Source: Rikenellaceae bacterium
GTDB lineage: Bacteria > Bacteroidota > Bacteroidia > Bacteroidales > UBA932
DNA: 20,413 nt
Direction: 5' to 3'
Assembly (NCBI GenBank): GCA_900769905.1
Contig: CAAGIL010000240.1
Span: 1-20,413 of the forward strand
Positions 1 to 6,866 of this stretch are shown piece by piece. Every line of letters begins with the position of its first letter. Positions within the stretch are counted from its first letter, which is position 1. The notes under the pieces are model-generated. The model was not told the origin of the DNA. It searched no databases and was given only the letters and a program-made list of their open reading frames with translations. The position numbers were made by a program, and so were the translations under genes.

Positions 1-62
1 AGCATTGAAGCAAGCAATACCCATACGGTGTCAAGTCCACTGATCATAATACTGTCCTCCAT
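1..62 (-). CDS. amt: Ammonium transporter (Amt family), N-terminal fragment cut by window edge
   Basis: Only the first 20 codons and two bases are inside the window. The visible peptide includes GLDTVWVLLASM, which resembles the start of the first transmembrane helix of Amt/MEP ammonium channels. The ATG at 62-60 overlaps the TGA stop of the upstream P-II gene in a TGATG junction, which suggests translational coupling. A P-II gene directly followed by amt is the classic arrangement: P-II proteins bind Amt trimers and block ammonium conduction when nitrogen is plentiful. A second ATG five codons in (residue 6) could be the true start. The assignment rests on a short peptide plus context, so the family is likely but not proven from this window. 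Expression would depend on the glutamine-leader region upstream of the P-II gene. Confidence 0.75.
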   Translation of the reverse strand, partial: MEDSIMISGLDTVWVLLASM

Positions 63-409
63 CATTTTTTGTCTGCAAGTACCGTGTCACCGTGTTCTCC
101 TGTCCTGATGGACCAGGTGTCCTCCACAGGACTGACGAAAATTCGTCCGTCACCCACTTCTCCGGTTCTGGCCGCGCTCATAATGGCGTCTATGGCCGGC
201 TGAACGAACTGCTCTCTGCAGACGATTTTGATTTCAATGCGGGAGATGATGTCCGTGCTGTACATCACGCCCCTGTAGATGCGGTCTTCCCTGTCCTGGC
301 CAATTGCCTTGACCTCCGAATAGGAGAACCAGTTGATGTCTGCGGCAAAGAGTGCCTGCTTGACATCCTCGAAGTGCGTCTTCCTGACGATTGCTTCAAT
401 CTTTTTCAT
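62..409 (-). CDS. glnB: P-II family nitrogen regulatory protein
   Basis: A 115-residue protein of normal P-II length (about 112). P-II trimers sense 2-oxoglutarate and ATP/ADP and act on ammonium transporters and nitrogen enzymes in the cytoplasm. Visible family features are the start MKKIEAIVRK, the T-loop with YRGVMY (Tyr45 and Tyr50, matching Tyr46 and Tyr51 of E. coli GlnB, the latter being the uridylylation site), and the nucleotide-binding stretch GEVGDGRIFV (about residues 83-92), followed by TWSIRTGE. The T-loop sequence between Gly37 and Tyr45 differs from enteric GlnB, so whether it is modified is unknown. The gene is followed without a gap by amt (TGATG overlap), so the protein is probably a GlnK-like Amt regulator; the glnB symbol is used loosely. 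The ATG at 409 is the natural start. It lies 18 nt beyond the U-tract of a leader terminator. Confidence 0.93.
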   Translation of the reverse strand: MKKIEAIVRKTHFEDVKQALFAADINWFSYSEVKAIGQDREDRIYRGVMYSTDIISRIEIKIVCREQFVQPAIDAIMSAARTGEVGDGRIFVSPVEDTWSIRTGEHGDTVLADKK

Positions 410-427
410 AAGGATTTTGGATTAATG

Positions 428-455
428 AAAAAAGGCCGGCCCAACAGGACCGACC
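428..455 (-). terminator. Intrinsic terminator in the P-II/amt leader (attenuator hairpin)
   Basis: Read on the minus strand, GGTCGGTCC, loop TGTT, GGGCCGGCC, then six T residues. All nine positions pair, two of them as G-U. It lies after the promoter and leader peptide and before the P-II start, so it would stop transcription of the operon unless another structure forms. The segment at 508-502 (CCGATCG), just before the leader stop codon, can pair with 456-450 (TGGTCGG), which contains the 5' arm of this hairpin. That gives a candidate 7-bp antiterminator. The hairpin is read directly from the sequence; its regulatory use is inferred. Confidence 0.85.
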
Positions 456-497
456 ATTGTTATATAAAAACACTAAACTGTTTCCGTTCAAAAAATG

Positions 498-587
498 TTA
501 CCGATCGGAGAAGCAACACAGAACCGGGACCAACTGCTGCTGGCCCTGCTGCTGATTCTGCTGCTGATTATTCCTTACCGGAAACAT
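498..587 (-). CDS. Glutamine-rich leader peptide (29 aa) upstream of the P-II/amt operon
   Basis: Starting at ATG 587 and ending at TAA 500-498, the frame encodes MFPVRNN, then QQQ-N-QQQ-G-QQQ, then LVPVLCCFSDR. Nine of 29 codons are CAG (Gln), in three blocks of three. The ATG lies about 23-25 nt after the predicted transcription start, and the stop lies 42 nt before the terminator hairpin. This is the order expected for ribosome-mediated attenuation: promoter, leader peptide rich in the regulatory amino acid, terminator, structural genes. A ribosome stalled on the Gln codons would leave 508-502 free to pair with the terminator's 5' arm; one that reaches the stop would cover it. No clear Shine-Dalgarno sequence is present, which is normal for this phylum. 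The peptide itself probably has no other function. Translation is not demonstrated. Confidence 0.78.
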   Translation of the reverse strand: MFPVRNNQQQNQQQGQQQLVPVLCCFSDR

Positions 588-617
588 ATTATATAATTAC
601 TACTAACTAACCAATGG

Positions 618-647
618 CAAAGTTAAGAAAATAATTTAATATGCAAA
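618..647 (-). promoter_or_regulatory. Predicted promoter of the glutamine leader / P-II / amt operon
   Basis: On the minus strand TAACTTTG (625-618) fits the Bacteroidota -7 consensus TAnnTTTG exactly. A TTTG lies 18 nt upstream (647-644), and another 22 nt upstream (651-648), where the consensus spacing is about 19-21. Transcription would start near 610, giving a leader of about 200 nt before the P-II gene. The -33 element lies inside a 16-bp inverted repeat (638-673). Confidence 0.7.
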
Positions 648-673
648 CAAATCAGACGATTTATTTGCATATT
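638..673. repeat. 16-bp inverted repeat between trpB and the P-II leader (terminator or operator)
   Basis: The arms 638-653 and 658-673 are complementary at 15 of 16 positions, and the remaining one is a G-T pair in the minus-strand RNA. They are separated by four bases. On the minus strand the repeat follows the trpB stop by about 25 nt and is followed by an AT-rich stretch, so it could end the trpB transcript, though the stem is AT-rich and the T-run is interrupted. It also covers the -33 element of the next promoter, so it could instead be an operator. A smaller hairpin (700-716, AAAGCTT/AAGCTTT) overlaps the trpB stop codon. Confidence 0.55.
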
Positions 674-697
674 CTTTTGATAAAAATTTTTAATAAC

Positions 698-2065
698 CTA
701 AAGCTTCGGAAGCTTTGACAGACTCTCGGCGATGTCCGCGTCAGTTGGAATGACGTCGGACATCGTTCCGTCATTGAAGCTCTCGTAAGCCTTGAGGTCG
801 AAATAGCCCGTGCCGGTCAGTCCGAAGAGTATGGTCTTAGACTCCCCTGTTTCCTTGCACTTCAGGGCCTCGTCAATGGCTGCGCGTATGGCGTGGCTGC
901 TCTCCGGCGCAGGGAGGGTGCCTTCCACGCGCGCGAACATCTCCGCCGCCTCGAAGACCGAGGTCTGTTGAACGGCTCGTGCCTCCATATAGCCGTCGTG
1001 GTACAGTTGGGAGAGTATGGTGCTCATACCGTGGAAACGCAGACCTCCGGCGTGGTTTGCCGACGGGATGAACTGGCTTCCGAGGGTGTACATCTTCGCG
1101 AGAGGACATATCATTCCCGTGTCGCAGAAGTCGTACGCAAACTTACCCCTGGTGAAGCTAGGGCAGGACGCAGGCTCCACTGCTATGATGCGGTAGTCCG
1201 CCTCACCCCTGAGCATTTCGCCCACGAACGGGCTCACCAGGCCGCCGAGGTTGGAACCGCCGCCCGCGCAGCCTATGATGATGTCAGGCTTGATGCCGTA
1301 CTTGTCCAGCGCAGCCTTCGCCTCCAGACCGATCACCGTCTGGTGCAGCAGGACCTGGTTGAGCACTGAACCGAGCACATACCTGTAACCCGGATTGGAA
1401 ACGGCCGCCTCAACGGCTTCGGAAATGGCGCAGCCAAGACTTCCGGTGGTTCCCGGGAACTCTTCGAGTATTTTGCGCCCCACATTGGTGGTATTGCTCG
1501 GGGACGGGGTCACGCAGGCACCGTAAGTGCGCATCACCTCCCTACGGAAAGGTTTCTGCTCGTAGGAACATTTTACCATATATACCTTGCAGTCCAGGCC
1601 GAAATATGCGCAGGCCATACTCATCGCAGTGCCCCACTGACCGGCTCCGGTCTCGGTGGTGACGCCCTTCAGGCCCTGCTTCTTCGCATAATATGCCTGG
1701 GCTATGGCCGAGTTCAGCTTATGGCTGCCGGAGGTATTGTTACCCTCGAACTTGTAATAAATCTTCGCCGGAGTACCCAGGGCCTTTTCAAGGAAGTATG
1801 CCCTCACCAGCGGAGACGGCCTGTACATCCTGTAGAAATCCTGAATCTCGCCCGGGATATCGAACCAGGCCGTGTCGTTGTCCAGTTCCTGGCGGCAGAG
1901 CTCTTCGCAGAAGATCGGACTGAGTTCCTCAAGTGCAAGAGGCTTGAGAGTGCCGGGGTTGAGCAGAGGTGCGGGCTTGTTCTTCATATCGGCACGCACG
2001 TTGTACCATTGGGTAGGAATCTCGTTCTCAGCAAGGTAGATCTTGTAAGGTATTTTCTCTTCCAT
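698..2065 (-). CDS. trpB: Tryptophan synthase beta chain, TrpB2 type, stand-alone
   Basis: A 455-residue PLP enzyme that makes L-tryptophan from indole and L-serine (or an activated serine). Visible features are SGSHKLNSA with the PLP lysine at Lys116, the catalytic-glutamate stretch ETGAGQWG (Glu138), and the phosphate-binding GCAGGGSN loop at about 265-272. The N-terminal extension, the length near 450 and motifs such as GLRFHG place it in the TrpB2 group rather than the shorter (about 395 aa) TrpB1 that pairs with TrpA. No trpA or other trp gene is adjacent. TrpB2 proteins are thought to act alone, for example in salvaging free indole. The gene is preceded by a Trp-codon leader peptide and terminator, so the cell appears to regulate it by tryptophan supply. 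Start ATG 2065 is clear, and no strong ribosome binding site is seen. Confidence 0.95.
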   Translation of the reverse strand: MEEKIPYKIYLAENEIPTQWYNVRADMKNKPAPLLNPGTLKPLALEELSPIFCEELCRQELDNDTAWFDIPGEIQDFYRMYRPSPLVRAYFLEKALGTPAKIYYKFEGNNTSGSHKLNSAIAQAYYAKKQGLKGVTTETGAGQWGTAMSMACAYFGLDCKVYMVKCSYEQKPFRREVMRTYGACVTPSPSNTTNVGRKILEEFPGTTGSLGCAISEAVEAAVSNPGYRYVLGSVLNQVLLHQTVIGLEAKAALDKYGIKPDIIIGCAGGGSNLGGLVSPFVGEMLRGEADYRIIAVEPASCPSFTRGKFAYDFCDTGMICPLAKMYTLGSQFIPSANHAGGLRFHGMSTILSQLYHDGYMEARAVQQTSVFEAAEMFARVEGTLPAPESSHAIRAAIDEALKCKETGESKTILFGLTGTGYFDLKAYESFNDGTMSDVIPTDADIAESLSKLPKL

Positions 2066-2098
2066 AAAAGTAATTATTAAATTGTTAGACTATACAAC

Positions 2099-2125
2099 AA
2101 AAAAACCCGTCGCAGTCGCGGCAGG
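2099..2125 (-). terminator. Intrinsic terminator of the trpB leader (attenuator)
   Basis: On the minus strand CCTGCCGC, loop GACT, GCGACGGG, then seven T residues. Seven of eight positions pair, with one C-A mismatch and one G-U. The 5' arm plus loop (2125-2114) can instead pair with 2177-2166 (AGTCGTAGTAGG) at 11 of 12 positions, counting two G-U pairs. That is a strong candidate antiterminator, and it overlaps the leader stop codon. Confidence 0.85.
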
Positions 2126-2169
2126 AAGCTTGGGCAAGATGAAAAATATGCACACAGGTTATGGACCTA

Positions 2170-2226
2170 CTACGACTTTTGGAGTTGTAATAAGCGCCAC
2201 CACCAGATATTGCAAGAATATTTCAT
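2170..2226 (-). CDS. trpL: Tryptophan leader peptide (18 aa)
   Basis: From ATG 2226 to TAG 2172-2170 the frame encodes MKYSCNIWWWRLLQLQKS, with three consecutive TGG Trp codons. It lies between a predicted promoter and a terminator upstream of trpB. The stop codon lies within the segment (2177-2166) that can form the antiterminator. A ribosome that finishes the peptide would therefore block antitermination, and one stalled at the Trp codons would permit it. This matches classical trp attenuation. The coding frame and Trp run are read directly; the mechanism is inferred by analogy. Confidence 0.88.
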   Translation of the reverse strand: MKYSCNIWWWRLLQLQKS

Positions 2227-2245
2227 AATATTTCCGTTATCGTCT

Positions 2246-2277
2246 GCAATATAGAAATTGTTTTTCAAAAGTCCAAG
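2246..2277 (-). promoter_or_regulatory. Tentative promoter of the trp leader / trpB
   Basis: TATATTGC (2253-2246, minus strand) resembles the Bacteroidota -7 box TAnnTTTG at four of the six fixed positions. CTTG lies 20 nt upstream (2277-2274) as a possible -33 element. Transcription would then begin near 2240, a few bases before the leader peptide ATG. No obvious terminator separates this from the preceding gene, which ends at 2294, so readthrough from the PUL is also possible. Confidence 0.4.
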
Positions 2278-2293
2278 CATTTTTTGCAGAAAT

Positions 2294-3088
2294 TCAATAT
2301 ATCTCCTCTCCCACGGCTATGTAGTGCTCCCCGTTGAAAGCTATACCGCGAACATCCCCGGAGCGCGTATATTCGGGATAATTGCAGTGCGAGCAGGCAG
2401 GAAGATAGAAGATTACCCCAGCAGCACAGCCGAGCACAAAGGCATCCCGGGCTTCGCTATAGCAGGCAGAGAGTACCTGGTTTTCAAGCATATACCTGCT
2501 GCCGCCAAGGCTGTAATCCAGTTCGCGCCGGCTCCAGACCGAGCCCTTTTCGGAAACGAAGGCGACAGGACGGCCGCTTTCCTTCTCCAGCCCGGCGACA
2601 CACACGGCATCGGGCGAGACGGCAAGGGCAGTGAGCTTTACTTGACCGTAGTAGCCGGAATACAGTTCATTGAAGTCCAGAAGCTCAGCGCGGAGATTAT
2701 CGTCCAGGCGGAGAATGCGGGAAGACGAGTCCAGCGCGTAGCAACGCTCCCCGAGGCAGGCAAAGTCAATATAGTCGAAGCTTTCGGGCAGTCTTACTTC
2801 CACCTCTTCCAAGACTCCGTCAGGAGAGCCTGGCAGGCCCACGAGACGGTCGGAATACAGGACACAGAGAACCCCGTCCATCACGCCGAGCCCCACCGGT
2901 TCATCGTCGGAGAGGAGTTCATGCTTTGAGCGTTTCACGACAGCGGAATCAAGGAATTCCACCTTCCCGGTGTCGGTAAGCACGGCAAAGCCGTCCCCAT
3001 ACCCGACAGCATCAATATATGAAATCTCCGGCCGGGGAAGTATCCCGGCCAGAGATATGAGAATTACGTATATGAATCTACTGAGCAA
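2294..3088 (-). CDS. Unrecognised exported protein, beta-propeller-like
   Basis: I do not recognise a family. From the TTG at 3088 the frame gives about 264 residues. A hydrophobic N-terminal segment (FIYVILISLAGILP) could be a signal peptide or anchor. The rest is rich in alternating hydrophobic residues and recurring units such as GDGFAVLTDTGKVEF, CYALDSSSRILRL, VAFVSEKGSVWSR and RGIAFNGEHYIAVGEEIY, which look like blades of a beta-propeller. No catalytic motif is visible. The start is uncertain: no ATG exists before the hydrophobic segment in this frame, and the next upstream candidate (TTG 3193) lies deeper inside the GH3 gene. The chosen start overlaps the GH3 stop by 11 nt, which implies co-transcription and possibly coupled translation. 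As the last gene of the PUL it may be a carbohydrate-related periplasmic or surface protein, but that is inference. Confidence 0.6.
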   Translation of the reverse strand: MLSRFIYVILISLAGILPRPEISYIDAVGYGDGFAVLTDTGKVEFLDSAVVKRSKHELLSDDEPVGLGVMDGVLCVLYSDRLVGLPGSPDGVLEEVEVRLPESFDYIDFACLGERCYALDSSSRILRLDDNLRAELLDFNELYSGYYGQVKLTALAVSPDAVCVAGLEKESGRPVAFVSEKGSVWSRRELDYSLGGSRYMLENQVLSACYSEARDAFVLGCAAGVIFYLPACSHCNYPEYTRSGDVRGIAFNGEHYIAVGEEIY

Positions 3089-6000
3089 TCTTGAAGAAAT
3101 CGAATGACACTTCAAAAGGAGTGTTGTCTGCCGGAGCCTGCATTCCTCTTCCGAAAGCGGCAAAGCGGGCAGGAAGCACGCCGTTGCAGGCAATCAGACC
3201 GGCTTTGATATCCTTCAGGAGAGTATCCACCTTGCCAGCCTCCACATACTTCTTTCCATCGGTAGAGTAGTATGCAGTATAGACGGAGCCTTTCTTCACC
3301 AGACGGAGCCAGAGGGTGTTGTTTACTACATTCACTCCCTCAAGGCTGACACTGATGCTGGACTTGCTGTTACCGGCAGCTACGCAGCTGAGCTGAAGGG
3401 TTCCTGTCCCGGCTTGTCCCCTTCTGAAGCCCGGAGCGGCATAGACGAACTTCACGAAGTTGTCATCGTCCTGATATGCCAGCAGTCCTGCATTCTGGGC
3501 AGGGCTTCCCGGAGTCTTGGAACAGCTGAGTTTAGTATTGACCGTCCAGTCACTGTTGGCGCTCTGAAGGAAAATGTTCCCGGCCGCGGCATTGTTTTCA
3601 GCAATGTCTCCGTCGGATGCCTTGAGTTTCAGGGCAGAACCGTTGAGAGTCCAGGCAGATGCATCCTCCCTGAGTACGCTCCAGGCAGAAGAAAGCTTTC
3701 CGGAATTGAACTCGTCGGAAGCAGCCTTGACGCCGAAATTGACATAGTAGAGGGACTCGTCGGAAGTCTTGTCGTCAATCACTTTCACGACTGCCGTTCC
3801 AGGCACGGCCTGAGCCTGCTGTATTTCCACGCGAAGCGACGGATCCAGGGCTTTGGCAGCAATCTGAGGAGCGGAAGAGGAAGCCTTGCGCACGAAGGAG
3901 TACTGCTTCACTCCGGCCTTGAGTATGTTCTTGCCTGCAAGCCTGAGCTCGGAAAGTGAGAGGTCCGGCATAACCTTGACTGAGTATGAAGAACTTACGC
4001 ATTTTCCGCCATAGTTGACATTCACAGTGATAGTGGCAACGCCCTGGGACTTGGCAAGAATTCTTCCCTCGGCATCCACTGAAACGACAGCAGGATTGTT
4101 GCTGACATAGCTGACTCTGGTGTCCTTAGGAGCCACGAAGGAATCGTCGCTGAGACAGGCAGTGAAACTGGTGCGGGCACTCTCGCCGGTCCTGAGCACA
4201 GACACTCCGCAGTCGGCAACCACGGTCTTGAGCTGAGGAACATAGCTGTTGTCCCTCATAGTAGCAGTCACGCTGCCCCTGATATCCTTGGAAGAAGAGC
4301 CTATTTCAAATACATATCTGCCCTTGTCCCAGCTCATCCGATCCGCTTCCATATCCCAGAACCAGAGGTCCTCACAGTCTACGTCAATGCAAACCGTCCT
4401 GGTCTGGCCCTGAGGGATGGTGATCCTCCGGAAGCCCTTGAGCCTCTTGATCGGACGCTGTGCGGATGCAGGGCTGTCCGGAGTACGCACGTAGATCTGC
4501 ACTACCTCGTCTCCGTCGTAATCTCCCGTATTGGTCACATCCACGCTGATGCGGACCTTGTCGACAGGCCTGATTTCGTTGCGGTCAATGCGGAAGTTGG
4601 AGTATTCGAACTCGGTATATGAAAGGCCGTAACCGAACTCGTAGGATACAGGCTTGTCGAAGTACCAGAGGGTACGGCCGTTCTTGCCCTCGCCTCCGCG
4701 GAGGGTATAGTCGGTGATGGCAGGAAGGTCTTTTACGCTCCTGTACCAGGTGGCATTGAGCTTTCCTCCAGGGGTCACGTCGCCAAAAAGTACCTTAGGT
4801 ATGGCCGCACCCTGGGCCTGGCCGTTGTATCCGGTCCAGAGTATGCCCGGGATATTCTCCAGATTCTTGAATTCCTCAACCTCCACACAGCCAAGGGTCT
4901 GCATAACCACGATGGTGTTCCTGTTCACAGCTGCCACAGCCTTGATGAGGTTCAGCTGGTTGCCCGGGAGCTGGAGGGTGAGACGGTCGGCTTCCTCGGT
5001 GGCGGTGTTCTCATCCGTACCCACGAATACTATTGCCACGTCTGAGTTCTTCGCAATTTCAAGGGTTGCCGGGTCTATTTCCTCGTCTTCGGCTGCCTTG
5101 TACACAAGGTACAGGGTCTGAGGTCCGTTGTATCCCAGTCTGTTCACCTTGGCCTCCATAGGGGTGCTGGCGCCATAAACGCCGCCTACGCGCTTGCCTG
5201 ATGCCTTGGTTGCCTCCAGCGTGCTGATGAGGTTGCCGTCAGGGGAACCCACGTGCGCCTCGATGATACCGCCCTCGGTAGGGATGTTTACGCCAATTGT
5301 GATCTTGTCAACATTGATGAGGTCAATGTTCTCGTATGCGGTCCAGGAACCGTCATCGATGGAGCGCACCTGATCCTCGGTACCCATTCCTGAGCCGACG
5401 GTAATTCCCTCGGATGAGGCGGAATATTTGGTGGCATCGTGCCTGCTCACGCTTCCGTCCGCCTTGGTAAGTTCGAAGTAAGCTACGTAGAGCAGGTTGC
5501 TCTTGCTCTTGGTGCTGCCTCCGGATGCGAGCTTCACCTCGATTTCAGGATTGCGGGCGGCAAGGTAGGCGCTGATTCCCTGGTAAGGACTGATGCGGCT
5601 GCTTTCCTCCGGACGGCCGGAATAAGGCCCGAGTTCCACCTTGTCGGCCTGAGGTCCGATGAGAGCTATGGATTTGAGTCCGGAGGCCTTGAGAGGAAGG
5701 GCGCGGGAATCTGTACCTTTTACGGTCTCATTCTTGAGGAGTACCGGGGTGCGGGTTGCAACTTCCTCAGCCAGAGCCTGGTAACGCGTTTCATTGACCA
5801 TAGTCACAGGGTAGAGTGCATACGGTACCATAGGCTCGGGATCGAACTCACCCGTGCGCATACGTATGGTGAACACATTCACCAGCGCCCTGTCAATGTC
5901 GGCCATGGTGATGAGACCCTGTTCCAGTGCGCTGATTGCATACCTCTGGTATACGCTGCCGCAATCGGAGTCCACTCCGGCCTTGAGTCCGGCGGCGGTA

Positions 6001-6848
6001 GCCTGCTCGGCAGTCTCCACATAGTAGTGGCCGGTGTATATGTCCTCGATGGCGGCGCAGTCTCCGGTAACATAGCCCTTGAGTCCGTAGGTGCGGCGGG
6101 CTATGGTGTCCAGATAGAAAGTGCTGGCTGAGGTAGGCACCTTATTCACCGCATTGTAGGAGGACATTATTGATGGAAGACTGTCATTTTCAATGAGTTC
6201 CTTGTAAGGATAAAGGTAGAATTCCCTCATGTCCCTGCTGTCCATGTCGGAGCTGCCCACGTGGCGGTTGAACTCACTGTTGTTGGCAAAATAATGCTTT
6301 GCACAAGGCACCGCCTTGAGGTAATCGGGATCATTTCCCATAAGTCCGCGAACATAGGCACCGGACATTACGGCTGAAAGGTAAGGATCCTCGCCATAGG
6401 ACTCACCCGTCCTTCCCCACCTCGGGTCACGGACAGGTTCAACAACAGGGGACCAGAAAGTCAGTCCCTTGGTACCCGTCTGGAAAATGGCACGGGCTTC
6501 GTCCGCAATGGCGGAAGCCTCCCTCTCAAGAAGTTGGGGATCCCAGGAGGATCCAAGAGCCACGCTGTTCGGATAAGAGGTAGGGCCCTGCTGTCCTACT
6601 GCCGGATTAGCCCCGGTAAGAACTCCGTGGAGAGCCTCGCTCCACACATTGTACTGTTTGACTCCCAGTCTCGGGACAGGAGCCATATTGTTGCCGAGCA
6701 GGCTCTCCTTTTCCTCAAGAGTGAGCCTGGACACCAGATCCACAGCCCTTTCCTCAAAGCTGTAGTTGGTGTTCCGGTAAATCGGCAGGTTGCTCTGGGC
6801 GGCTGCTGTAACGCCCAGGAACAGGAACATTGATGTTAACAATCGCAT
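3078..6848 (-). CDS. Glycoside hydrolase family 3 multidomain enzyme (beta-xylosidase/beta-glucosidase-like)
   Basis: 1256 residues with a signal peptide (MRLLTSMFLFLGVTAAAQ), so probably periplasmic. The GH3 N-terminal barrel runs about 30-335, with substrate-site AKHYFANN (Lys184, His185) and the nucleophile motif GYVTGDCAAI (Asp263). The C-terminal GH3 alpha/beta domain starts near 365 and is split by a CBM6/PA14-like insert (about 450-585), then continues to about 700. A fibronectin-III-like domain (about 750-855) follows, as usual. Beyond this are roughly 390 extra residues: a Big_2-type Ig-like domain (about 880-958, VSYVSNNPAVVSVDAEGRI), a cadherin-like linker (about 960-1040), and a C-terminal beta-sandwich (about 1045-1256, DEFNSGKLSSAWSV and AGLLAYQDDDNFVKFVY) like the DUF1349/GH43-associated module. 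The N-terminal half resembles GH3 beta-xylosidases or arabinofuranosidases, but substrate cannot be fixed from sequence. The start ATG is 18 nt after the GH43 stop. Confidence 0.92.
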   Translation of the reverse strand: MRLLTSMFLFLGVTAAAQSNLPIYRNTNYSFEERAVDLVSRLTLEEKESLLGNNMAPVPRLGVKQYNVWSEALHGVLTGANPAVGQQGPTSYPNSVALGSSWDPQLLEREASAIADEARAIFQTGTKGLTFWSPVVEPVRDPRWGRTGESYGEDPYLSAVMSGAYVRGLMGNDPDYLKAVPCAKHYFANNSEFNRHVGSSDMDSRDMREFYLYPYKELIENDSLPSIMSSYNAVNKVPTSASTFYLDTIARRTYGLKGYVTGDCAAIEDIYTGHYYVETAEQATAAGLKAGVDSDCGSVYQRYAISALEQGLITMADIDRALVNVFTIRMRTGEFDPEPMVPYALYPVTMVNETRYQALAEEVATRTPVLLKNETVKGTDSRALPLKASGLKSIALIGPQADKVELGPYSGRPEESSRISPYQGISAYLAARNPEIEVKLASGGSTKSKSNLLYVAYFELTKADGSVSRHDATKYSASSEGITVGSGMGTEDQVRSIDDGSWTAYENIDLINVDKITIGVNIPTEGGIIEAHVGSPDGNLISTLEATKASGKRVGGVYGASTPMEAKVNRLGYNGPQTLYLVYKAAEDEEIDPATLEIAKNSDVAIVFVGTDENTATEEADRLTLQLPGNQLNLIKAVAAVNRNTIVVMQTLGCVEVEEFKNLENIPGILWTGYNGQAQGAAIPKVLFGDVTPGGKLNATWYRSVKDLPAITDYTLRGGEGKNGRTLWYFDKPVSYEFGYGLSYTEFEYSNFRIDRNEIRPVDKVRISVDVTNTGDYDGDEVVQIYVRTPDSPASAQRPIKRLKGFRRITIPQGQTRTVCIDVDCEDLWFWDMEADRMSWDKGRYVFEIGSSSKDIRGSVTATMRDNSYVPQLKTVVADCGVSVLRTGESARTSFTACLSDDSFVAPKDTRVSYVSNNPAVVSVDAEGRILAKSQGVATITVNVNYGGKCVSSSYSVKVMPDLSLSELRLAGKNILKAGVKQYSFVRKASSSAPQIAAKALDPSLRVEIQQAQAVPGTAVVKVIDDKTSDESLYYVNFGVKAASDEFNSGKLSSAWSVLREDASAWTLNGSALKLKASDGDIAENNAAAGNIFLQSANSDWTVNTKLSCSKTPGSPAQNAGLLAYQDDDNFVKFVYAAPGFRRGQAGTGTLQLSCVAAGNSKSSISVSLEGVNVVNNTLWLRLVKKGSVYTAYYSTDGKKYVEAGKVDTLLKDIKAGLIACNGVLPARFAAFGRGMQAPADNTPFEVSFDFFKIAQ

Positions 6849-6866
6849 AATTAGTATGTTTAGTCA

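Noticed and set aside
530..570. CAG/CTG trinucleotide run as a simple microsatellite
   Set aside because: The runs are interrupted regularly (AAT, GGC), stay in frame between an ATG and a stop, and lie between a promoter and a terminator, so a leader peptide explains them better. Slippage could still have created or changed the repeat number.
92..610. Plus-strand open frame of 172 codons across the P-II gene and its leader
   Set aside because: It is antisense to the P-II gene, has low-complexity and non-protein-like composition, and its right half is the reverse complement of the leader and terminator.
2258..2929. Plus-strand open frame of 223 codons opposite the propeller-like gene
   Set aside because: The minus-strand frame has better protein character (alternating hydrophobic beta segments, signal segment) and fits the operon direction.
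5439..6131. Plus-strand open frame of 230 codons inside the GH3 region
   Set aside because: It lies opposite the conserved GH3 catalytic domain, including the nucleophile region; it is a shadow of high-GC third positions.
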